This document shows, in pieces, positions 11,615-21,487 of a DNA stretch of 64,000 nt. Source of the DNA: Ochromonas danica (taxonomy: Eukaryota > Sar > Chrysophyceae > Chromulinales > Chromulinaceae). Position 1 is the stretch's first letter, and the number at the start of each line of letters is the position of its first letter. The stretch covers positions 149,816 through 213,815 of the forward strand of contig VKHL01000038.1 of assembly GCA_015146655.1 (NCBI GenBank), read 5' to 3'. Position numbers and translations under genes: made by a program. A model generated the notes under the pieces. It ran no database searches, had not been told where the DNA came from, and worked only from the letters and a program-made list of their open reading frames with translations.

Positions 11615-12820
11615 ATGAATTTTCTTGCCATACTGATTTCTATTTTATTCCTTAGTGTTTATGGCAGAGAGAAATTCCTTTATAAGCATAGTGCAATTCT
11701 ATCCAAAGCTTTAAGAGGAATTGCAAACTTGTGGACCAACAACGACCATCATCGACATTACAGTCGTCACCTGCTTACATCGTCTATAAACCAGTCTATG
11801 TCATTTAGAGAAGGATCACTACCCTTACTAGCTCTTAGCTCAAGTGAGCGAGGACAAGTGGGTCAACAGCCATCATCATCGTCTAGCAAATTTGGAAATA
11901 CAGCCAAATTGTTGCTAAATCTTAGTATATGGTATACCATTTCTGCTATGTACAATATCTATAACAAGAAAGCACTCAATGCTTTGCATATGCCTTGGAC
12001 AGTTGCATTGATTCAACTTGGAGGTGGTTTATTACTTTTCATACCATTATGGCTTATACGAGTTCGTACCATTCCATTTGACAATAGTGCTGAACTATTT
12101 GACTTATTTTGGTCTATGAAAGGAATTGGATTATTTGCAACAATTGCACATATCTCAGGTGTGATGGCATTAGGATTGGGAACTGTGTCCTTCACTCAAG
12201 TGGTCAAGGCATCAGAACCATTATTTACAGCAGCCACAAGTGGTCTATTTCTTCATGATGTACTTCCTTTGAAGTCATACCTCTCCTTAATTCCTGTTAT
12301 GGTGGGTGTTTGTATGTCATCTGTCAGTGAGCTAACATTCTCATGGCAATGTCTGGTGGCTGGAGTCATGTCCAATACGTTCTCAGCATTGCGAAGTGTC
12401 TATAGCAAGATTGCCATGTGTGGAGATATCAAATGCACAGAAATCTCTGCTGAGAACTTTTATAGTGTTCTCACTTTGCTTTGCTTTCTTATGCTTATTC
12501 CTGTGACACTCGTAGCGGAATGGTCTCAAATTGGAACATTTTATGCAAAATGGTCAACACAGGCTTTAGCTGCAAGCGAAGTCCGAGGATTGTGGGATGC
12601 AGTTATTAGTGGAATCCTCTTCTATTTATATAATGAGTTGTCTTTCAAGGTACTTAGCGAGGTCAATCCTGTCACTCATGCTTTGGCCAATACTATGAAG
12701 AGGGTGGTTATTATTCTTTCCTCCGTCTTTGTCTTCCGAAATCCTCTGACAACGGCAGGAAAACTTGGATCAGCTCTGGCTATGCTTGGAACATTCTTAT
12801 ACTCTTTATCACGACGCTGA
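11615..12820 (+). CDS. Triose-phosphate/phosphate translocator family (DMT), probably plastid
   Basis: Single exon, 401 residues. The ATG at 11615 is the first in-frame ATG; reading further upstream needs a non-ATG start. Residues 2-15 are strongly hydrophobic and signal-peptide-like (NFLAILISILFLSVYG), followed by a basic, Ser/His-rich, acid-poor stretch that resembles a transit peptide. From about residue 105 there is a drug/metabolite-transporter fold with about ten membrane segments. Family motifs are NIYNKKALNALHMPWTVA, VVKASEPLFTA and the C-terminal PVTHALANTMKRVVIILSSV. TPT proteins exchange phosphate for triose or hexose phosphates across plastid membranes. A signal peptide plus transit-like region suggests a complex-plastid envelope. 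A Golgi or ER sugar-phosphate carrier is the alternative. No ASAFAP motif is obvious at the cleavage site. Confidence 0.85.
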   Translation: MNFLAILISILFLSVYGREKFLYKHSAILSKALRGIANLWTNNDHHRHYSRHLLTSSINQSMSFREGSLPLLALSSSERGQVGQQPSSSSSKFGNTAKLLLNLSIWYTISAMYNIYNKKALNALHMPWTVALIQLGGGLLLFIPLWLIRVRTIPFDNSAELFDLFWSMKGIGLFATIAHISGVMALGLGTVSFTQVVKASEPLFTAATSGLFLHDVLPLKSYLSLIPVMVGVCMSSVSELTFSWQCLVAGVMSNTFSALRSVYSKIAMCGDIKCTEISAENFYSVLTLLCFLMLIPVTLVAEWSQIGTFYAKWSTQALAASEVRGLWDAVISGILFYLYNELSFKVLSEVNPVTHALANTMKRVVIILSSVFVFRNPLTTAGKLGSALAMLGTFLYSLSRR

Positions 12821-13065
12821 TATTTAGTAGAACAATATTCGTAAATTATAAATACAACTGTGTTGTTTCATAGATAAGTCTTACTGTTGTCAATGATGTA
12901 TACATGGAAACATGGAAAGCACTATTCAGTGTACTGTAAATCGAACACATGAATGAAAAATGAAGGATGCTGTCCATGGTCAAGTTGGACTATTATCTGT
13001 TGTCCAGCTCCAAGTTCACGAAAGCGATAACTCGATCAATCCTACCCTTTTGACTTTTGATAATG

Positions 13066-14066
13066 TCATCGATTTGGGACATAACGTAACACTCGAGGTA
13101 CTTTCTGTCTCCACAGAGTTGTCACAGGATCACGGAAGTTGCCCTCTCGAAGTCCTCCAATACCCTTAGCAGCAGCTGTTGAAAATACAATCACAGATTT
13201 ACTCTGATGAAAATCATAGATATATCAATCAATTAAGATTGATCAGAACATTCCTCTCACCTGAATTAACCCACAGACAGGTGACCGAATGCAATTGACA
13301 CAGTCGTTGAAAACTGGTCAACGTGCTCGCTGCCAAGGAGGTAGGAGAAAGCAAACCATGAAGAGACTGTCACAAAAAAGTCCTTCTAAGTTAAGAGTCA
13401 TCATCTCACAAAGAGAGTCAATCAGAGATGTACCTTTTGAGTGGCAAACAGACAAGTAAGACCTTCTAATAAGACCAATACTTTGTTACGACCTACTACT
13501 ACTGATCGAAGAAACTCTGACAATGCAAGAAGTTGACTTAATGACTGAATGGTAAAGGCTTTCACTTTTCCCTTTTCGTTGAGATGATAAAGAGGAGAAG
13601 CTGTGATATCCATACCACTATAGCTGAGTGCTCGATGGAAGTTATCACCCAGTGAGATATGAATCATCACACCTTCCTCTACTTGACTTGCAAAATCTAG
13701 AGCACAACTTAGTACAAACTAGAGAGCAATATGTTAGTAGCATACCATGCTAATGTTAGAGACGTTTGAAAATATGTGGTGGATGGGAGTCACTTAAGAT
13801 GATGAATGCGACAGGTCAAGTAATGCCAGCTATGAGACGTTGTAAGGTATGTCATACTTCACTGAGTCATTCACTTCTTCAGTCACTACTTGTTTATTTC
13901 ATTCACTTACTTCTGCCACTTCACTTGGTTGAGTGATCACTTCAACATTCTCTTGAAAGAAAAACTCTTCTGTTTGAGTGGAACTCAGTCTAAGATTAAA
14001 TGAACATTTATCAATTCGACGAAAGAGATCATTGGCTGTTTCATCAGCTGTTAACAAGGCATTCAT
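13066..14066 (-). CDS. Small multi-exon gene, possible divergent RecA/RAD51-like fold
   Basis: Proposed exons are 14066-13911, 13718-13434, 13366-13261 and 13175-13066, joined in frame with GTAAGT, GTACAT and GTGAGA donors; product about 219 residues. Exon 2 reads VLSCALDFASQVEEGVMIHI and ends in KVLVLLEGLTCLF; exon 3 has LTSFQRLCQLHSVTCLWVNS. This order resembles RAD51-type ATPase strands: Walker-B-like hydrophobic strand, then a helix ending in a V-V-hydrophobic-N strand. No Walker A motif is visible, so it may be a non-ATPase paralogue or something unrelated. The reading frame continues upstream of 14066 to a stop but without an ATG, so the N-terminus is uncertain. An alternative last intron starting at GTACCT would replace the final residues with a VIAFVNLEL-type ending. 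It is divergent from NSE2, with 158 bp between starts. Confidence 0.45.
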
Positions 14067-14224
14067 TTGATCCAATTCATTCTTTGTGTTGACGGGACGA
14101 TTTCCAAATATCCAAATTCTAGAACTTTGTCCTTAACTTAAGATGCATTGGCCAAATCAAAGTCACGAAAATCAAAATCAAATCACATTCCCTACAGTTG
14201 TTTCATCATAGCTATCAATACGAT

Positions 14225-15090
14225 ATGAGCAGTTCGTCAAGTAGTAGCATGCTTTCTACACCTTCTCGTCGAAAGACAGTCGATAAAACAGCAATTCAAG
14301 AAACTATGAAAACCTGTCAACTCATCATGCAATCCATTGCAGATCGTATTATGGACAATGAAGAAAAAGTGGATTTACCACAAATTGATCAATGGAAAGA
14401 GGAATTATTAAATCAATATAGTGCTCTTATTCGCAACAAGTTAATGGAGCAGTGGATGGAAGAAACTGTCACAAATTCTGTTACCATGGCACGCAGTCAA
14501 TTGACTGATGGTGGCAATCTAGACACTCTCTATGATCTAGTGAAAAAAGATGTAGAAGGAAAGAAGCGTCAAGCTGAAGATGTTTTTGATCCTTCCCAAA
14601 GTCAAGAAGTCAAGAAAATACGGCAACAACTCTATCCAGATGAGAATGAGGATGAAGACCTTCTCCTCATGACACAAGGAAACAAGAAAGCTCAATTTCT
14701 TTGTCCTATTACACAAGGCATTATGAATACTCCAATGAAAAGGTATGTTATCTATATTGAGTTTGGAAGAGTTCTTTGTGAGCTAAGCTAATTTGTGTGA
14801 TTTTCTTGGGGGTTGTTGTTGTTGTTGTTTGTTTGTGGTGGTTGAATAGTACGCGGTGCATTCATCATATGTCTCAAGAAGCCTTGAACATGTTACTCAA
14901 GAACAAGTCTCGTGCAAAGTGTCCTGTAGCAGGTTGTAATGCGGAATGGACAGCCTCGACAAGTTCTGTGGATGAAGACTTATTGAGGCAATTAAAGCGT
15001 TATCTGCGCTTGGAAGAGGCACGCAACAAAGTCTTGGGAGAGAATTTAAGTGTACCTACTCAAGAAACAGTGCTATTGGATGAAGACTAA
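14225..15090 (+). CDS. NSE2: NSE2/MMS21-type SUMO ligase of the SMC5/6 complex
   Basis: Exons 14225-14742 and 14850-15090 are joined by a 107-nt GTATGT...AATAG intron that splits a Ser codon; 252 residues. The N-terminal 140 residues are helical (TCQLIMQSIADRIMD and onward), as expected for the arm that docks on SMC5. The SP-RING follows: CPITQGIMNTPMKS, then CIHHMSQEAL, then CPVAGCNAEW. This supplies the Cys-x-His plus two-Cys pattern of SIZ/PIAS/NSE2 RINGs, interrupted exactly by the intron. NSE2 SUMOylates repair proteins in the nucleus. The length is close to the family norm of about 250. The ATG at 14225 is the first in-frame ATG and starts a Ser run. Confidence 0.85.
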
Positions 15091-15196
15091 TAGCATGGGT
15101 TGCCTTGTGTGAATATATGTAAGTGCATGGAGTCTCAAAACCCTTGCGTAGTGAGGCTCATATGGATAATAATGACTGTAATCCGAAAAGCTAAGC

Positions 15197-15671
15197 TTAT
15201 TTTACATATCTTATTCGACTGGCCGTAGAAGGGCTAAAAGTTCGGATAGCATCTTCCAAAGTTTCTGAATGGGGTAAGAGTTCAGGATAGTAATCGCTAT
15301 TTTTAGCAATGTGAAGATCGAAGGCGAGGCTTTTAAATCGAAGTGAAATATGATACAGTCCTATCCTATGTAATGGTCATAGGCGGTCTGTTTCAAAGTT
15401 TGTGTTTCCTTGGATTCCCCACAGTCAATGCGTGGAAAAGTCATTGTTGGAACAAACGAGTTTTTGCAACTGTTCCGGTGTGGTGACGGGTGAAGGGTGG
15501 GTTGGGTTTGCAACTGACGGCTCATCTGCTGCTGCTGAGCAGACAAGACACAGCAGAGAGAGAAAACAAGAAGAAACAAATCAACAACAACAACAGAACC
15601 CAAAGAGAAGTTGTGATTGTCTCGAAGTAATCTACTAAATAGAGATCAACCTCATCAGATCGTTCATCCAT
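15197..15671 (-). pseudogene. Unrecognised small gene with a 5-bp frameshift
   Basis: The proposed first exon 15671-15600 (MDERSDEVDLYLVDYFETI) is followed by a 65-nt intron with a strong pyrimidine tract and acceptor at 15536-15535. The second exon stays open to a TAG at 15361. At that point the minus strand reads ATAGG twice in tandem (15368-15359). Counting one ATAGG copy instead of two puts the frame straight into about 53 further open codons (LYHISLRFKSLAFDLHI, then YYPELLPHSETLEDAI) ending at TAA 15197. The continuation looks strongly protein-like. I therefore read this as a gene interrupted by a 5-bp duplication, or as a sequencing/assembly error. The family is not recognised. It is divergent from the GAF protein, with about 212 bp between starts. 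Confidence 0.45.
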
Positions 15672-15883
15672 TCATTCAATTATTGGCTATTCTTCTGTCT
15701 GCTTTTCTCTTTCTTTTCTTTTTTCTTCTTTCTAATTTGTCACGTCCTTTTTTGCCATGCATTCTACTCTACACTATTAAGAACAGTTGCCCTCACTTAT
15801 TATTATCACAAACTCAACCTCATATTGATTATTGTATTTCTCTCTTTTTGATTTGTTCGCTAATTATATACGAAAGAGAGACA

Positions 15884-18044
15884 ATGTTAACAAGACGAAG
15901 TGATGGTTTTGGCAGTTCTTCGCCTATGGTTGATTCTCAAGATGGAGCATTCACTGTCAAACCAGACCTTCTAATTTCAATTAATTCTCTCTCGAATGAC
16001 TCCGTGGAAAGTGCGCATGCAGTTGATTTGGAGCAACTAGAATTTTCCACCACCAAAGTGCTCAACTTTGATCGTTATACGAAAATGGCCACGAGGATAT
16101 TCAAGGTGAGGTGTTGATACTAAGTGTAATGTGTGTGTTTGTGTTCATTGATGACTCATTCTTGTATGATATTAGGTTGCCCAGGCAGGTGTTGCTCTGG
16201 TAGATAATCGGAGAAGCTGGTTGAGATCACGCTTTAGTATGATGATGGATATGCAAGAGCCTTTCTCTCAACAATCTCCTTTAATGTTCTTCGTTTATTC
16301 AATGATCCAACAACAAAGTTCAGAAATTATGATTGTACAAGACACCTTGAACGATCCAAGATTTAGTGCTCACCCATGTGTAGTAGGGCCACCTCATATA
16401 CGATTCTTTGCTGCAGCTACTCTAATTGTCAATAAAGTCAAGATCGGCGCTCTTTGTTTAATTGACCGTGAGCCACGGAAGAGCTTTGGGTTGAAAAGTA
16501 TTTCCATGTTATTGGATTTAGCGGGTATAATAACAGGAGTGATCGTGCAGAAGCAGGAAAATGTGCTCAGTACCGAGGATGATATCGCACGAATCAATAT
16601 GAGTGTGTTATATAATCTACGATGTCCCATACAAACATCATTATCACGTTACGATGATTTAGTTGCTGCTTATCATGATTTACTATCAGCATTAGATCAT
16701 CAACAAAGAGTAGGAGGTAGCGAAGAGGTACTTTATTATCAAGAATCTTTCAAAGAGTCTTTAAACGAGTTTTCAAGATCTACGCTATTTGTACAAGAAG
16801 TTTTAGAAGTTTGCCTTAACTTAGCACATAAGTATCTGGCTGCTACCACATACACTACTCGTCAATTAGCTGGAAATCGAACACTTTTACGTGCTGAGCT
16901 TTGTGATATTATTCAACATACTAGCATGTTGAGAGCTTCGATTGAACGAGACCTGACTTTATCGTGTGATGTCATATGGGCCATAGATGTTCCAAGTCTG
17001 AACGATTCTTTTGTAACTTATCCCGATGTGATCAAATTGGTAATCCTCACTACTCTATCGCATATCTCAGGACATTGGAAAGAGGTTACGATACAGGTTT
17101 CTTATCTTCTAGCAGATGCCTGTAGGAATATGCTGGGAATCGCGAACAGAGCAATGAGTAAAGATAATGCTCCTCGGCGCCGTGCATCCTACTCCGCACC
17201 ATCCAACAGCAATACCAGTGGCACTCCTTCCGCAAGTAGCAATAATATTACAGCAAATGATGGTGGTCCAGTGGGATATCTAGCTATTTCTTTCCAGTGT
17301 GCTCATCGGAAAACTCAGCACCGTCACTCCATACGCATGTCAGGATTATTGGCAGGTTTATGTTCTCCAATTCAGTCTCATCCAGGCAGTCAATCTGGAA
17401 CACCTCCAAGTTCGGCAGGACCTTTTTACTCGTATGGATATAGTAGCACTTTTGATGATGTCGTGTTACGTAATTTGATCGCCTTGGTTGATGGAATATT
17501 GCGAATGAAAGCGGTTGGTCCAGTAGTATCTCCACTTGCGAAACAATTTGAAAATCTTGGTATGGTTGCTGTGAGTGAGAATACACCTCCTGTTGCTCAA
17601 ACACGTAAATCCATGACAAAAATGTCTCAGACACCCATCAAGGAGCGCTATGATTGCTATATTCCTTGCTTGCCCAAAGGCAATCAGACTCGATCTAATA
17701 GTTTATTATTACCTAGTACTGTATCGGAAAAGTTAAGTGAAGAGAAGGTTGTGTCGTTTTCAAATGATGTGACTTCTGTTCACACTCCAGCAATGGACGC
17801 TTTCCCTTCCAGTCTAGAAGAGGAGTATCTTATGGACGCGCCTATTGCAGCAACACTGCATTTGAAACGGTCCAATGCGAGTAGAGCTAACTCTGTGGAA
17901 ATTGGAGCAATAGTAGGAGGTGACCGAAGTGAAGAAATAGAAAGGCGTGGTAGTAGTGGAAGTACTGGTGTTATAGAATCAGCTGTCAATATGGTTCGGG
18001 CAATATTTGATACCAATAAAGGAGCAAAAATTATGCCTAGATGA
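15884..18044 (+). CDS. GAF-domain protein with degenerate histidine-kinase-like region
   Basis: Exons 15884-16105 and 16176-18044 (phase 0, 70-nt intron) give 696 residues. A clear GAF domain lies at about 75-205: GVALVDNRRSWLRSRF, DTLNDPRFSAHPCVVG, IRFFAAATLIVNKVKIGALC and LIDREPRKSF. This type is common in bacterial sensor kinases. Downstream (about 210-400) the order of helices and the segment PDVIKLVILTTLSHISGHWKEVTIQV recall a DHp plus HATPase_c layout. However, I see no phospho-acceptor His box and no N/G1/G2 ATP boxes, so kinase activity looks lost. The C-terminal 250 residues are disordered and Ser-rich. The likely role is signalling or scaffolding; the ligand is unknown. Confidence 0.75.
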
Positions 18045-18609
18045 GAAGGTTGGGTTATTTTCAAAAGCATGTTTTCGCTTGATTATTATTGGCTTTATGT
18101 TATCGTAATTGTTTGCATGGTTTATCATTGGCTAAATGAGGGAACAGTAGATATTGCTTCACTGTCTTCTCTTTCTCAATCAATGGCTTTCCTCAATGTT
18201 TGTATTTCTTATGCTACTTTGATGAATAGGCAACTGTGAGCACAACGAAGTTTAAATTTCTTGTGCACTAGTTGGCAACAACGTGCATCTTGTTGTTACG
18301 AATGGTGGTGATTACAGCACAACGCTTGGTGCAGCGGTATGAAAATAGGAAGAAGATAATCTGTTAGATATTATCAGTCTGCCTCTCCGTGTGTATGCGC
18401 TGGGTGACGCTCTCTATTTTTGGTATATGTGTGCGAACTCGTTGTACGTGGATAGCTTTCGTTTGTTGTGGTTTTAATTAAGTAAGGTTATACATGAAAC
18501 AAGCGACTTTGGATTAGTTTTTACCAGATAAGGGACAGTCGCAAAATCTCATGTCACTCTAAAATTGCAATATAGCATATAGGTTCCAGTATGAAAGCCA
18601 ATGATCGAT
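18045..18609. other. Gap between convergent GAF-protein and TatD genes
   Basis: AT-rich sequence with no convincing gene on either strand. It presumably holds the two 3' untranslated regions. Confidence 0.5.
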
Positions 18610-19593
18610 CTATCGCAAAGCTAATGATGGAAAGAGGCGGTATGTGTTTGCCAAGACCTGAGATGCCAAACTCTCCACTGAAATTTGACGAATTTGAGCA
18701 ACGGCCTCGACAACATGAATCATGGTACAAGGTTCATTTCGATCTCTTATCATGCATCCGATCTCGAATTTTTCCTTCTTCACCAAAGGAAATTTGGTTG
18801 TAATGAAGCGACTTCCAGCATGACTATTCTTAATTGTACACCATGGAGCATCAGTCTCTAAAAGAAGAAGCTCTTCAGGAATTGCTGCAACCATCTCTAA
18901 TCCTTCCTCTGTCTTCAAAGAACAACCATTTACAGAGATATATAGTCCCAGATCACAATATGCCTTTAATTCTTCCATACTCCCTGTAAAGGAATGTACT
19001 ACACCTCCAGCAGGCAATTGAGATAAGTTTTCCTCAATAATACGTAAGAAATGACCATTTGTATTTCGATCATGTAAAAAGAGAGGTAAATGAAATTCTT
19101 TTGCTAGTTCTAATTGAGCTTGAAAGCCTATGATTTGCAATTCTTTGGGACAAAAGTGTAGACGATCATAATCTAATCCACATTCACCAATTGCAGCAAT
19201 ATATCCTTCAGAAATTCCTTCATTTATCAAATGTTTTAACTCAGAAATGACTGGTTCAATACCATGCTCAAAGACCTTACAACGTGTTGGATGTACCCCA
19301 ACAGTGCCTTGTAAGTGACAAGGTCGATCTTGCCAATCACGAATGAATTGAAAGGTCTTCTTTGCTTCAAAAGCATTACCAGCAGAGCAGAGTAATGACT
19401 CTACTCCAAGTGATTTGGCTCGTTGTAGAACCTGTTCTAGATCATCAGGACGACTTGCTTTACCATGTGAGCTTCCACGGAAGACATCGTCATAGGCATT
19501 AAAGCCTATATCTGCTAACCTTAGGGTAGGTAGCGTTGCAGCAAGTGCAGGGTTATTAAATATAGGCTGAGTATTTATAGAGAATCCTTTCAT
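18610..19593 (-). CDS. TatD-family metal-dependent deoxyribonuclease (TATDN1-like)
   Basis: Uninterrupted frame, 327 residues, near the family norm. Conserved blocks in order: LADIGFNAYDDVFRG (the TATDN1-type 'DIGxNLTDxxFRG' version in place of DxHxH), GTVGVHP at 97-102, AIGECGLDYDR with metal-binding Glu137, LFLHDRN with His174, VVHSFTGS with His200, and LLLETDAPW with Asp248. TatD enzymes are 3'-5' exonucleases linked to DNA repair and apoptotic DNA degradation. Its start lies only 79 bp from the divergent gene at 19673, so the two probably share a promoter. Confidence 0.9.
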   Translation of the reverse strand: MKGFSINTQPIFNNPALAATLPTLRLADIGFNAYDDVFRGSSHGKASRPDDLEQVLQRAKSLGVESLLCSAGNAFEAKKTFQFIRDWQDRPCHLQGTVGVHPTRCKVFEHGIEPVISELKHLINEGISEGYIAAIGECGLDYDRLHFCPKELQIIGFQAQLELAKEFHLPLFLHDRNTNGHFLRIIEENLSQLPAGGVVHSFTGSMEELKAYCDLGLYISVNGCSLKTEEGLEMVAAIPEELLLLETDAPWCTIKNSHAGSRFITTKFPLVKKEKFEIGCMIRDRNEPCTMIHVVEAVAQIRQISVESLASQVLANTYRLFPSLALR

Positions 19594-19672
19594 TGAAATC
19601 TGTTATAACTATAACGTTAATTTCATCAATTTCCAGCAGACAAACACAGCACGAGAAAGGAAATGGTAAAAA

Positions 19673-20647
19673 ATGACTTTAAAGCTCTCTTTTATGACAT
19701 TTAGCAATCCAGCTTCCCCACCAGCATCATCATGTTTTTGTTTGGAAAATAAAGGAATGATGTTGAAGAAAGCATGCCCATGTGAGCAACAAGCTGACCT
19801 TTCACACTTATTCGATGGTGAGTTTTTTATATTATTTGCTTATATATTAGTTTAGTGAAGAAAGGTGTTCTTATCTGATGGTTGATCAGACTCTTTAAAG
19901 CGGGGCGTTGATGAGATGAAAAGTGGCAGTCCCAGGACAACGGACAGCATTGATAATCATATATCCGCATTAACATTTGATCCTAATGTGTTTTCAAGTG
20001 ATGTTGATGAAAGTGAAAGTCATCAACGATTAAGAATACATAAGTCTAGTATCACTTTTCAACAACAAAATCAACAAAATCCAAACGGTTGCTTGGGAGT
20101 CTTAGTGAGAAAACGAAGAGTGGGTTTGACAAAAGAACAACGTCAAATACAAGATGAATATCGCAAGAAGTGCTTACAATTAACTTTTCGTCGTTTATTG
20201 AAGAATGATATTCGACGAGACTATCCCACGATGTATTTCAATGTCTTGAATTCTTCGAATGATGAATTAATGCGAAGTTTCTTTCAAAAGTATTGTCAAC
20301 CAACTTGTATATTGGTAGATCATATGCAGTCCAAATTTTTCCAAGGTCAACCTGTGATAACATATGGTGCAAGTTGTATTGCAGAAGTGTATATCGAAGT
20401 TGGTATGCTTGTCCCTGATATAGTCACGTTATTGAAAGCTGCTCATGTTATACGCAAATTTAAAGAGGAAGGAAGTATTGTGGTGATTGATTCTCATCTA
20501 GCTGCCACTCGTGTAGTAGCCACTAATAATGGTGGGGAAGATGTCAACGCGAAGCCTGCCATCACCAGCGAGAAAGTTGATATGGCGGTCAGAACAAAGT
20601 TATTCCTCGACAAGGAACACCAAATTACTAGAATAACTGTTGAATAG
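19673..20647 (+). CDS. Unrecognised protein, two exons
   Basis: Exons 19673-19817 and 19890-20647 (72-nt intron GTGAGT...ATCAG splitting an Asp codon) give 300 residues. The first exon contains Cys-rich SSCFCLENKG and KKACPCEQQ segments. The second is basic around GVLVRKRRVGLTKEQRQIQDEYRKK and then seems folded (HMQSKFFQGQPVITYGASC, VGMLVPDIVTLLKAAHVIRKF). I do not recognise the family. A first ATG 10 nt upstream is in another frame and meets a stop after 13 codons. It is divergent from TatD, 79 bp between starts. Confidence 0.65.
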
Positions 20648-21487
20648 TAGGTATTTATTTGCTACTCATTGAATCCTTTTATACTCGGAACGGTTAGATG
20701 GAATAATGTTTCAACTACGGTTGATTAGCGAAACAATGTTAGTCGTGTTGTTTCGGATGAGCATCGCACATAGGTCTACATTTTGAGTTCGGAATGTATA
20801 TGTTGAAGCTCAGGTTGATTATATCTTTCTATTAGCGAGTTGTTTTTCTATCCTAATAGCGAAGCAACTTTCCCTTTGTGCATTTTTTGTGTATCATCAT
20901 CGTTTCAGATGCATTTTCTTTGGAAAATTGCATATTTGTGTTAGAACATACTAGCTCCTGCCGTAATTAGTTGGGACTTGGTCGTTCTCCTTGTAGAAGG
21001 CGAAATTTTCAACTTGTTAATGTGGATTCTGGTATATATACTAAAGAAAATTAAAATGTTCTTTTCTGTGAGGTTTCATGCATTTTGGATTAAATTGAAT
21101 GAGTAATACTGTGCAAAGGTCGGAAAGCTGTAGTGTTTTGGCCCATTTCAGCGATGAAACCATTGACTCAAAGATGAAAATATAAAATAGCTTATGTTGC
21201 CTTCGGAATCATATTGTGATATGTATGTATGTTTGCATCAAATCGCGATTGCACAGCCCTAAAAGGCTAAAAGCCCCCACCCCGGATCCAAAACCCCACA
21301 GTTCCAGAGTTCCAGAGTTTCATCCCAAATTTGGATCTTCACGTGATTTCGTGGATTTCTTTCTTTTCTCTCGAGATTGGTAGTGCCTTAGTCCTTCTGT
21401 CCTTCTGGGAAGAGAGAAAAGCTGTCGTTCAATACCGAATACATTCAAAGAATATATTAGCACCCCACAAAGAGGGCTCTTTAGTGA
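20648..21487. other. Intergenic before the ankyrin gene
   Basis: 840 bp without a supported gene. It contains a C-rich patch near 21274-21300 and a short tandem 'gttccagagttccagag' at about 21300-21318. Confidence 0.5.
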
